Source: Hyphomicrobiales bacterium (lineage in GTDB: Bacteria > Pseudomonadota > Alphaproteobacteria > Rhizobiales > NORP267). From it: a stretch of DNA of 63,813 bases. Below, in pieces: positions 35,801 through 43,248 of this stretch. Within the stretch, counting starts at the first letter, position 1. Every line of letters begins with the position of its first letter. Position numbers and translations under genes: made by a program. Location: contig JAUYJB010000014.1 in NCBI GenBank assembly GCA_030688605.1, forward strand, positions 1-63,813, read 5' to 3'. Below the pieces are notes generated by a model that was not told the origin of the DNA, searched no databases, and worked only from the letters and a program-made list of their open reading frames with translations.

Positions 35801-36709
35801 TCAGTTCCACAGGCGCGCGGCGCCGCGCACGCCGCTTTCCGCTCCATGCGCGGGGCGGCGGATATCGACGCCCTTGTCGCCGGAGAAAATGAAGGGTGCC
35901 ATCAGCCCCGGAAGCTCAGCATAAAGGTGGTCCATTTTTGAGAGCCCGCCGCCGAGGACGATGATTTCCGGATCGAGAATGTTGACGACCGCGGCTAGCC
36001 CGCGCGCCAGCCGGTCGGCATGGCGATCAAGCGCGGCGCGCGCCAATGGCTCGCGCGTGGCGCGGGCCTCGATCTCAGGGGCCGTCAGCCGGGATTTCGC
36101 GGCTTGCGCATAGTCGCGCTCCAGAGCCGGGCCGGAGACCCAGCATTCCATGCAGCCGCGCCTGCCGCACCAGCAAAGCGGGCCGGGAACCTCGTCCGCC
36201 CGCGGCCAGGGCAGGGGGAAATGCCCCCATTCGCCGCCGATCGCTCGCGGGCCGTTGACGAGCCTCCCGGCGATGACGATGCCGCCGCCGCAGCCGGTGC
36301 CCAGAATGACCCCGAACACCGACTGCGCGCCCGCGGCCGCCCCATCGGCAGCCTCCGACAGGGCGAAGCAGTTGGCGTCGTTCTCGATACGCAGCGGGTC
36401 GTGCAGAAGCTTGGCGAGGTCGTCTGCCAGCGGGCGGCCGTTGATCCAGGTCGAGTTGGCGTTCTGGACGCGCCCACTCATCGGGCTGATCGAGCCGGGG
36501 ATGCCCATTCCGACATGCGTACTTTGTGCCTTGCAACGCCGTTTCAGCCTTTCGATCATCCCGGCAATGGCGCGCAGGGTTGCCTCATAGTCGCCCCGCG
36601 GCGTCGCGATGCGCGCCTCGCCGACGGTCCGGTTCTCGGAATCGAGGACGATGCCGGCGATCTTGGTGCCGCCAAAGTCGATGCCGATGCGGTGGGAGGG
36701 CATGCTCAT
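35801..36709 (-). CDS. ROK family sugar kinase (fructokinase / N-acetylhexosamine kinase type)
   Basis: 302 residues. N-terminal phosphate loop RIGIDFGGTKIAGIVLD, sugar-binding region IENDANCFALSEA with GTGCGGGIV, and the ROK zinc motif PLCWCGRRGCMECWVSGPAL (CxCGxxxCxE type). It phosphorylates a hexose with ATP in the cytoplasm; fructose is plausible but not proven. No DNA-binding domain, so it is an enzyme, not a NagC-type repressor. ATG 36709 lies four bases after the stop of the upstream HAD gene. Confidence 0.9.
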   Translation of the reverse strand: MSMPSHRIGIDFGGTKIAGIVLDSENRTVGEARIATPRGDYEATLRAIAGMIERLKRRCKAQSTHVGMGIPGSISPMSGRVQNANSTWINGRPLADDLAKLLHDPLRIENDANCFALSEAADGAAAGAQSVFGVILGTGCGGGIVIAGRLVNGPRAIGGEWGHFPLPWPRADEVPGPLCWCGRRGCMECWVSGPALERDYAQAAKSRLTAPEIEARATREPLARAALDRHADRLARGLAAVVNILDPEIIVLGGGLSKMDHLYAELPGLMAPFIFSGDKGVDIRRPAHGAESGVRGAARLWN

Positions 36710-36713
36710 CGGC

Positions 36714-37379
36714 TCATGTGCGGCGCTCGAATTCACGGGCGATGACGGTTTCGATGAAGCTTTGCGCTTCGTCCCATTGGCCGGTGCGCAGGCGCACGCC
36801 CTCAATCGGCTCGGCAAGCTGCAAATAGCGGCTGTCGGACATGAAATGGATGACGTGCGCATGCGGCGCCTCGCGCACGACGGAGCGGATATTGCTCGGC
36901 GAATCGTCGATGAAGAAGACGGGCGCGGCGAGCAATGTGCAAATGCTGGCGACCGCCGGACCCTTCGGCCCCTCATTGGCGACCACGGGATAGAGGATCC
37001 CGTGCGCCCGCAAATTCTCAAGCCGCGCCTTGAAATGGGTGGCGTGGATGTTGGTCAGGAGCACGATCTGGGCGCGTTCGCTCAGCGCCCGAAGCGCGTC
37101 GAGGGCGCCGGGAACGAGGTCCATCCGGCTTGTCTCGGCGGCAAAGAAGCTGCGCAGCAGGTTACCGACCTCGGCATCGTCCGCAACAGAATCGTCGCCG
37201 CCGCGCTTGATGTTGCCAAACAGCGCGAAGCTGCGCGGGTCGAGCCGGAAGCCGTGGCGGACGATGTGCCGCTCGAAGGCGGCTACGAATTGCAGCACCA
37301 CCTCATCAACGTCGCAGATAACGAGCGGCCGGGGGTCCAGCTCAAGCGAATCTACGGTCGCATGGGTCGGAAGGTTCAT
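36714..37379 (-). CDS. HAD-superfamily hydrolase
   Basis: 221 residues. HAD motif [14 protein letters not shown] (nucleophile Asp, acid/base Asp), motif [12 protein letters not shown], motif III Lys within NEGPKGPAV and motif [13 protein letters not shown] helical cap follows motif I, so it is a C1-capped small-molecule phosphatase. Substrate unknown. It is adjacent to, and likely cotranscribed with, the ROK kinase. Confidence 0.85.
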   Translation of the reverse strand: MNLPTHATVDSLELDPRPLVICDVDEVVLQFVAAFERHIVRHGFRLDPRSFALFGNIKRGGDDSVADDAEVGNLLRSFFAAETSRMDLVPGALDALRALSERAQIVLLTNIHATHFKARLENLRAHGILYPVVANEGPKGPAVASICTLLAAPVFFIDDSPSNIRSVVREAPHAHVIHFMSDSRYLQLAEPIEGVRLRTGQWDEAQSFIETVIAREFERRT

Positions 37380-37576
37380 CGTTCCGGTACGCTGCGGGCC
37401 TTGCCTTTCGCGGCATTTCGAACGCCACTTCTAGCAGAGGATTAAGCCATTGGTTACATGTTTGCCTTCTAATATCCGGCAGTGGCGGAGGCCGGTTCTT
37501 CGTCGCTTGCTGTGCGCCGGATCGCAGCTTGGGGGCACAAGCAGGCGCGTCAAACGCGTCTAGGGGAACTTTGCCG

Positions 37577-37948
37577 ATGGCCAAGACCGTCCTGATCGTG
37601 GAGGACAATGAGCTCAACATGAAGCTCTTCCACGACCTGCTAGACGCACACGGCTACAACACGGTCGAGACCCGCAACGGCATGGAGGCGTTGGACCTTG
37701 CGCGCAAGCACCGGCCGGACCTTATCCTCATGGACATCCAACTGCCGGAAGTCTCTGGTCTGGAAGTGACGAAATGGCTGAAGGAAGACGATGAGCTGCG
37801 CTCCATACCGGTCATCGCAGTGACCGCATTCGCGATGAAGGGGGATGAGGAGCGCATCCGCGCCGGTGGCTGTGAAGCCTATATATCGAAGCCGATCTCG
37901 GTCGCCCAGTTTCTCACCACGGTAAAGCAATTTCTCAGAGAGTCGTAA
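37577..37948 (+). CDS. divK: Single-domain response regulator DivK
   Basis: 123 residues consisting of one receiver domain: acidic pair E9-D10, phosphoacceptor D53 in [19 protein letters not shown], Thr in [14 protein letters not shown] and Lys105 in [11 protein letters not shown]. The sequence and its position before pleD identify DivK, the cell-fate regulator controlling the CckA-CtrA pathway through DivL. ATG 37577 with AGGGGAA upstream. A CtrA-like half match, TTAAGCCATTGGTTA at 37442-37456, lies 120 bases upstream but has two mismatches. Confidence 0.95.
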   Translation: MAKTVLIVEDNELNMKLFHDLLDAHGYNTVETRNGMEALDLARKHRPDLILMDIQLPEVSGLEVTKWLKEDDELRSIPVIAVTAFAMKGDEERIRAGGCEAYISKPISVAQFLTTVKQFLRES

Positions 37949-37977
37949 GCAGAGTCGTAAGAACTGGATCCTAGGCA

Positions 37978-39351
37978 ATGACCGCACGCGTATTGGTCGT
38001 CGACGACATCGAGGCAAATGTCAAACTCTTGGAAGCCCGCCTCGTAGCGGAATATTTCGACGTGCTCATCGCCATGTCGGGCGAGGAGGCGATCGCGGTC
38101 TGTCAGCGCGGCGAGGCGGACATCGTACTGCTCGACGTCATGATGCCGGGCATTGATGGCTTCGAGACCTGCCGGCGGCTGAAGCAGGACCCACGCACCC
38201 ACCATATCCCGATCATCATGGTGACGGCGCTCGATCAGCCGAGCGACCGGGTACGCGGCCTGGAAGCGGGCGCCGACGATTTCCTGACCAAGCCGGTCGG
38301 CGAAATCGCCCTGATTTCGCGAGTCAAGAGCCTGGTGCGGCTGAAAACGGTGATCGACGAGCTGAAGATGCGCATGGTCGCCGGCGAGGATGTGGGGATC
38401 AGCGATTCGGTCGCCGACATTCTGAGTCAGCCGACCCGCGACGGGCGCATCCTGGTCGTCGATACGCGGCGCTCGTCGTGCGATCGCGTGCAGGCCGCGC
38501 TCGGCGGCATCCACCGGGTCGATACCGAAACCGATCCTCAGAACGCCGTGTTCAAGGCTGCGGAAGGCGACTACGAGCTGGCCATCGTCAGCCTCGCTCT
38601 GGACGGCTTCGACGGGCTGCGGCTGTGCTCGCAGCTGCGCTCCCTGGAGCGCACGCGCCACATGCCGATCCTGGTGCTCGCCGACCCCGACGACAGTTCC
38701 CGGCTGTTGCGCAGCCTCGACCTCGGAGTCAACGACTATGTGGTGCGGCCGATCGACAAGAATGAACTGTTCGCCCGGGTGCGCACCCAAATCCGCCGCC
38801 ATCGCTACACGGAGGAGTTGCGCGACAGCTTCCATCACAGCGTCGAGATGGCCATCACCGACCCGCTGACCCAATTGCACAATCGCCGCTACATGGAAAA
38901 CCATCTCGGCCTGCTGGTCGCCAAGGCGCAGCGAAAGGGCGGCAATCTGTCGCTGCTGATCATCGACATCGACTATTTCAAGGCCATAAACGACTCTTAT
39001 GGTCACGATGCGGGCGACGATGTGTTGCGCAACTTTTCCGAACGCCTGCGCAAGAATGTGCGCGGGATCGACCTAGTCTGCCGCTATGGCGGCGAGGAGT
39101 TCGTGGTGGTGCTGCCGGATACCAACATATCCCTGGCCCTATCGATCGGCGAGCGGCTGCGCACGCGGGTTGCCGGCGACGCGTTCCCGATCCGTGGCGG
39201 CAATAAGGCCCTCAACGTGACCATCAGCGTCGGCATCGCGACCTTGACGTCGCCGGAAGATACGCCGGAATCCCTCGTCAAACGGGCCGACAGGGCGCTC
39301 TACAGCGCCAAACGCGACGGCCGCAATCGCGTCGTTTCGAGCGCCGCCTAG
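37978..39351 (+). CDS. pleD: Diguanylate cyclase response regulator PleD
   Basis: 457 residues: receiver domain with phosphoacceptor D53 (LLDVMMPGIDGFET), a second degenerate receiver (about 155-275) where the acceptor Asp is replaced (AIVSLALDGFDG), and a GGDEF domain with GGEEF at 371-375. The inhibitory I-site RxxD (R362-D365) stands five residues before it, so product feedback is expected. It makes cyclic-di-GMP and controls the motile-to-sessile switch. It follows divK after 29 bases, as in Caulobacter and Rhizobiales. Confidence 0.96.
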   Translation: MTARVLVVDDIEANVKLLEARLVAEYFDVLIAMSGEEAIAVCQRGEADIVLLDVMMPGIDGFETCRRLKQDPRTHHIPIIMVTALDQPSDRVRGLEAGADDFLTKPVGEIALISRVKSLVRLKTVIDELKMRMVAGEDVGISDSVADILSQPTRDGRILVVDTRRSSCDRVQAALGGIHRVDTETDPQNAVFKAAEGDYELAIVSLALDGFDGLRLCSQLRSLERTRHMPILVLADPDDSSRLLRSLDLGVNDYVVRPIDKNELFARVRTQIRRHRYTEELRDSFHHSVEMAITDPLTQLHNRRYMENHLGLLVAKAQRKGGNLSLLIIDIDYFKAINDSYGHDAGDDVLRNFSERLRKNVRGIDLVCRYGGEEFVVVLPDTNISLALSIGERLRTRVAGDAFPIRGGNKALNVTISVGIATLTSPEDTPESLVKRADRALYSAKRDGRNRVVSSAA

Positions 39352-39843
39352 GCAGCCGGCCGGGAAAATTCCAGTGGTCCGAAATTTCCACATTGAACCA
39401 CGAAACCGCCTCATTCATAAAACATTCTCAAACTGCTTTTAAAAGTCTGGCTAAGTGTATAAGAAGTCTTTGCGACCAGCACCGGGCGCAATCAGCCGGC
39501 TGGCGTGAGCGCAGCGTGTTAACCGAGCTAATTTACGATACAAATGGAATTCCTTCTGCTAAGGCAATGTAAGAGTTGATTTTGTCGATAGAACGCATAT
39601 TTTTTATGCAAGGTCAGAGTAGGCAAAAAGAGGGGGGTGAATTTCCCTGCACGAGATCGCGAGCGGCAGATCGTCGCCGGAGTCTCAAAACCCGGAATAG
39701 CTAACCCTGCGGAATGCTCAGGTCCGCCGCATCTCCTGGGTCCGTGGGGTTCGGCCGGCCGGAAGGCGGAATGAGTGGCCTCCTCGTACCTGTCCGCCGC
39801 CGGCCGGCCACCTATTTCGGACGTCCGACCATCATCCAGACTC
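39352..39843. other. Long non-coding gap after pleD, partly AT-rich
   Basis: About 490 bases without a convincing gene. The part at 39370-39620 is clearly more AT-rich than the window. A promoter-like TTGATT...TATTTT pair and a small GCATA/TATGC hairpin occur near 39575-39610, pointing rightward. The rest (39650-39840) is GC-rich, with GGCCGGCCGGAAGG and CCGCCGGCCGGCC segments that could pair with each other across about 60 bases. An unannotated small RNA is possible but I recognise no family. Confidence 0.4.
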
Positions 39844-39869
39844 AAAAAGGCACCGCCGATGACGGTGCC
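39844..39869 (-). terminator. Rho-independent terminator of rpmG (leftward)
   Basis: On the minus strand, GGCACCG (39869-39863), a 7-base loop, CGGTGCC (39855-39849) and then five T residues (39848-39844). A second hairpin, GGCGGC-TTAC-GCCGCC (39901-39886), directly follows the rpmG stop. Together they end the leftward ribosomal-protein transcript. Confidence 0.85.
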
Positions 39870-39901
39870 CCCAAGAAACCCAAGCGGCGGCGTAAGCCGC
39901 C

Positions 39902-40069
39902 TTATTTGATTTTGGCCTCCTTGAACTCGACGTGCTTGCGCGCCACGGGGTCGTATTTGCGCGCGCTCATCTTCTCGGTCTTGGTCCGGGTGTTCTTGCG
40001 GGTGACGTAGTAGAAGCCGGTGCCGGCGCTGCTCACCAGCTTGATCTTGACCGTGGTCGGCTTGGCCAT
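39902..40069 (-). CDS. rpmG: 50S ribosomal protein L33
   Basis: 55 residues: [20 protein letters not shown], then [20 protein letters not shown] and [15 protein letters not shown], the complete L33 sequence. It lacks the CxxC zinc pairs, so it is the zinc-free form. GAGGAC sits 8 bases before the ATG at 40069. It is too short to be picked up by simple length filters. Followed by two hairpins. Its position between pleD and the NUDIX/rnr genes is conserved in Rhizobiales. Confidence 0.97.
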   Translation of the reverse strand: MAKPTTVKIKLVSSAGTGFYYVTRKNTRTKTEKMSARKYDPVARKHVEFKEAKIK

Positions 40070-40157
40070 GGCGTCACGTCCTCAATATCTGCGCATGCAG
40101 GCAAGGGCTGCACAAATGTCGCGGCACGGTATCGATGCGCTGCGAAAAGTCAAGCTA

Positions 40158-40186
40158 GAGCGGTTCCCTATAACCATGAACCGCTC
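40158..40186. repeat. 29-bp fused-terminus copy of the CTAGAGCGGTTC element
   Basis: GAGCGGTTC (40158-40166), 11-base spacer, GAACCGCTC (40178-40186), flanked on both sides by C-TA and TA-G so that the arms extend to a perfect 12 bp. The right 21 bases (CCCTATAACCATGAACCGCT plus C) are identical to the right terminus of the 264 bp element at 46344-46607, and the left eight bases equal its left tip. It is therefore an internally deleted copy, with TA on both sides as expected of a TA target duplication. Confidence 0.85.
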
Positions 40187-40199
40187 TAGGGTGCGGGCG

Positions 40200-40952
40200 T
40201 CAAAGATCCTCGCGGACGAATTTCCGCCCGTGCATGTAGAAAAAGGGAACGGGACGCCGAGGTGCTGCCAATTGGCCCGTTTCGAGCCGCTCCTCGATCT
40301 CGCCGAGCACGAAGCGGGTGATGTTGGGAATGTCGATGGCGCGGGCCTCCTCGAAGGTCAGCCAATTGACCTCGAGAAGCTCGTCGGACGGCGTCTCGAT
40401 GCGGCCGGCGTCGGAGGCGACGGCGCCGGCATCCAGCGCGAAGAAGCGCGTGTCGAAGCGGCGCGGACGGCGCGGCGGCGTGATGGCGCGGGCGATGAAC
40501 ACCATGCCGTCGAGGGCCGGCACGATCCCGTGCGCGAAAAAGCGCCGCCAGCTCGGCGAGCGTGTCTGCGGCGGCGCATCGACGCCGCGGCCGACCAACA
40601 GGCCGGCCTCCTCGTAAGTCTCGCGGATGGCGGCGAGCGCCAGCGCCCGGGCCATGCTCGCCCGCGCGCCGCCGCGCATCTTGACCATCAGCCGGCGCCT
40701 TGTGTCGGCCGTAACATCGGCCAACGGCGCGATGCGGCTGTCGGCGGGATCGACGCGGCCGCCGGGAAAGACGTATTTGCCGGGCAGGAAGCGGTGATTG
40801 TCGTGGCGCCGCCCCATCAGCACCCGCGGCCTGCCGCCCGAGCGGTCGACCAGCACCAGGGTTGCCGCATTCTTCGGCCGGATCGGCCGCCAGTTCGGAT
40901 CGGGCGGCGCGCTGACCAGCGGTATGGGGTTGGCGTCAGCGGTGCGGTTCAC
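40200..40952 (-). CDS. NUDIX hydrolase
   Basis: 250 residues. The NUDIX box is split by a loop: PGKYVFPGGRVDPADSRIAP..., then LALAAIRETYEEAGLLVG carrying the REtxEEaG metal-binding core. The longer spacing is typical of the NUDT19/CoA-diphosphatase-like subgroup seen in alphaproteobacteria. It hydrolyses a nucleoside diphosphate linked to another moiety; substrate unknown. It lies two bases downstream of rnr in the same direction. The stop codon lies 14 bases from the fused-terminus repeat. Confidence 0.88.
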   Translation of the reverse strand: MNRTADANPIPLVSAPPDPNWRPIRPKNAATLVLVDRSGGRPRVLMGRRHDNHRFLPGKYVFPGGRVDPADSRIAPLADVTADTRRRLMVKMRGGARASMARALALAAIRETYEEAGLLVGRGVDAPPQTRSPSWRRFFAHGIVPALDGMVFIARAITPPRRPRRFDTRFFALDAGAVASDAGRIETPSDELLEVNWLTFEEARAIDIPNITRFVLGEIEERLETGQLAAPRRPVPFFYMHGRKFVREDL

Positions 40953-40954
40953 TT

Positions 40955-43222
40955 CTAACCCCGTTTGCGGCGGCCCCGCGCGCGTTTCTTCTCGGCCCCG
41001 ACGCGCCCGGACTTGCGGGGTTTGACATACTGCCCTTCGCTGACGAGGTCAAAGCGCAAGGCGCCGGCAAGCGGCACCGCCTCGACCAGACGCACTTCGA
41101 CCGTATTGCCGATGCGGTGCATCTCGCCGGTGCGCTCGCCGATCAGCGCCTGGCGGCGCTCGTCGAGGCGGAAATAGTCGCTGGTCAGGCTCTTTGCCGG
41201 GATGAAGCCGTCGGCGCCCGAGTCGGCAAGCCGCACGAACAGGCCAAAGCGCGTGACGCCGGAGATGCGGGCCGAAAACAGGGCGCCGATGCGGCCTGCC
41301 AGATGATGCGCGATCAGCCGGTCGAGCGTGTCGCGCTCGGCCGCCATGGCGCGGCGCTCGGCGGCCGAGATCTGAGCCCCGATCTCGTCGAGCGCGGCGA
41401 TGGTCTGATCGCCGAGCCCATCCGGGCCGAGGCGCAGCGCGCGGATCAATGCCCGGTGGACGATCAGGTCGGCATAACGGCGGATCGGCGAGGTGAAATG
41501 GGCGTAGCGGTGCAGATTGAGCCCGAAATGGCCGACATTGGCCGGCGAATATTCCGCCTGCGCCTGGGAGCGCAGCACAACCTCGTTGACGAGCTGGTCG
41601 ATGTCGGAGCCCTCGACGCGGGTCAGGATGCGGTTGAAATGGGCCGGCCTCAGCGTGCCCGCCTTGGGGAGCTGGATTTCCAGAGTCTTGAGGAAGTCGC
41701 GCAGCGCCTCGAGCTTGATCTTCGAGGGCGGCTCGTGGATGCGGTAGAGGAGCGGACTCTTCTTGACCTCAAGCGTCTCGGCGGCGGCGACGTTGGCCTG
41801 GATCATGAATTCCTCGATCAGCCGGTGGGCGTCGAGCCGCGGCGGCACGATGATGCGGTCGATGGAGCCGTCGTTCTTGAGGATCACCTTGCGCTCCGGA
41901 AGGTCGAGCTCGAGGGGGCCGCGTGCCTCGCGGCCGCGCCTGAGCGCCTGCCAGGCGCCCCACAGAGGCGACAGGACGGGCCCGAGCAAGGGCCGCGTCG
42001 TCTCGTCGACGGCGCCGTCTATGGCGGCCTGGGCCTGCTCATAGGAGAGCTTCGCCGCCGAGCGCATGATGGCGCGCATGAAGCGGTGGCCGCGCTTGCG
42101 GCCGTCGGCACCGAAGACCATGCGCACGGCCAGGCACGGGCGGTCCGCACCCTCCTTCAGCGAGCACAGATCGTTGGAGATGCGCTCGGGCAGCATCGGC
42201 ACGACGCGGTCCGGGAAATAGACCGAGTTTCCACGCTCGCGCGCCGCCTCGTCCAGCGCGCTGCCGGAGCGCACATAATGGGCGACGTCGGCGATGGCGA
42301 CCAGCACCACAAAGCCGCCGGGATTGTTGGCGGCCGTCTCCGGCGCCGCCCACACCGCGTCGTCATGGTCGCGGGCATCGGTCGGGTCGATGGTGATCAG
42401 CGGAATTTGCCGCAAATCCTCGCGGCTGTCGGCGCTCACGGCGCGCGCGGCTTGCGCCTCGGCAAGGGCGGCTGTCTGGAACTCCTCCGCGATTCCATGA
42501 GCTTGCATGGCAATCTTTGAAATCGTCTTCTGGCTGCCGAGGGGCCCGTGGCTTTCGACAATCCGGGCGCGGGGTGCGCGGGCGCGGCCTTCGCCGGAGA
42601 CCTCGATCGACACCAGGTCCCCCGGCTTGGCATCGCCGAGATCGCTCGGCCCGACCGTGAATTCCTTTAGATTGCGGCGATCGATGGGCTCGATGCGCCC
42701 GCGCCCGCCGGGCTGCGCCCGGTAGACGCCGAGCGTGCGGGCCGCCGCCCTGGCCAGGCGTTTGATGATGCGGGCCTCATAGAGCAGCCGTCCCTCCGGG
42801 CCTGCCTCCTCGCTCAGCGTCAGGCGGGCGAGCACGCGGTCGCCGACGCCGACGGCGCCCATCGGCACGCGGGTGCGCGGTGCGCGAACCTGAATGAGGG
42901 GCGCCGGCCCCTCGTCCTCGCGGATCCAGTCGAGCGGCGAGGCCGTGAGCTCGCCATCCTGGTCGCGGCCGCTGACCTCGATCACCGCGACCGGGGGCAG
43001 GGCGCCCGGCCGGGCAAGCTTGCGGCGCCGCCGCGAAATGGCGCCCTCCTCGGCGAGCTCTTTCAGGACTTGCTTCAGATCGGCGCGCGCGGCGCCCTTG
43101 ATCTGGAAGGCGCGCGCGATCTCGCGCTTGCCGACGCGCCCCTCATGGTCGCGAATGAAAGCGAGAATCTCGGCCTTGTCCGGGAGCTTATTTGGCCCGG
43201 TGGCCTGTTTTTGTCGTGTCAT
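40955..43222 (-). CDS. rnr: Ribonuclease R
   Basis: 755 residues. N-terminal helix-turn-helix-like segment (EILAFIRDHEGRVGKREIAR), two cold-shock domains, the RNB catalytic domain with TIDPTDARDHDDAVWA (metal-binding Asp cluster), and a C-terminal S1 domain (GRIGALFSARISGVTRFGLFVRL) ending in a basic tail (RARGRRKRG). A processive 3'-5' exoribonuclease for structured RNA, including rRNA quality control. It follows topA after 26 bases and probably shares its transcript. Confidence 0.95.
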   Translation of the reverse strand: MTRQKQATGPNKLPDKAEILAFIRDHEGRVGKREIARAFQIKGAARADLKQVLKELAEEGAISRRRRKLARPGALPPVAVIEVSGRDQDGELTASPLDWIREDEGPAPLIQVRAPRTRVPMGAVGVGDRVLARLTLSEEAGPEGRLLYEARIIKRLARAAARTLGVYRAQPGGRGRIEPIDRRNLKEFTVGPSDLGDAKPGDLVSIEVSGEGRARAPRARIVESHGPLGSQKTISKIAMQAHGIAEEFQTAALAEAQAARAVSADSREDLRQIPLITIDPTDARDHDDAVWAAPETAANNPGGFVVLVAIADVAHYVRSGSALDEAARERGNSVYFPDRVVPMLPERISNDLCSLKEGADRPCLAVRMVFGADGRKRGHRFMRAIMRSAAKLSYEQAQAAIDGAVDETTRPLLGPVLSPLWGAWQALRRGREARGPLELDLPERKVILKNDGSIDRIIVPPRLDAHRLIEEFMIQANVAAAETLEVKKSPLLYRIHEPPSKIKLEALRDFLKTLEIQLPKAGTLRPAHFNRILTRVEGSDIDQLVNEVVLRSQAQAEYSPANVGHFGLNLHRYAHFTSPIRRYADLIVHRALIRALRLGPDGLGDQTIAALDEIGAQISAAERRAMAAERDTLDRLIAHHLAGRIGALFSARISGVTRFGLFVRLADSGADGFIPAKSLTSDYFRLDERRQALIGERTGEMHRIGNTVEVRLVEAVPLAGALRFDLVSEGQYVKPRKSGRVGAEKKRARGRRKRG

Positions 43223-43248
43223 GTCTTATGGGTGGCCCTTCGCTTGGG

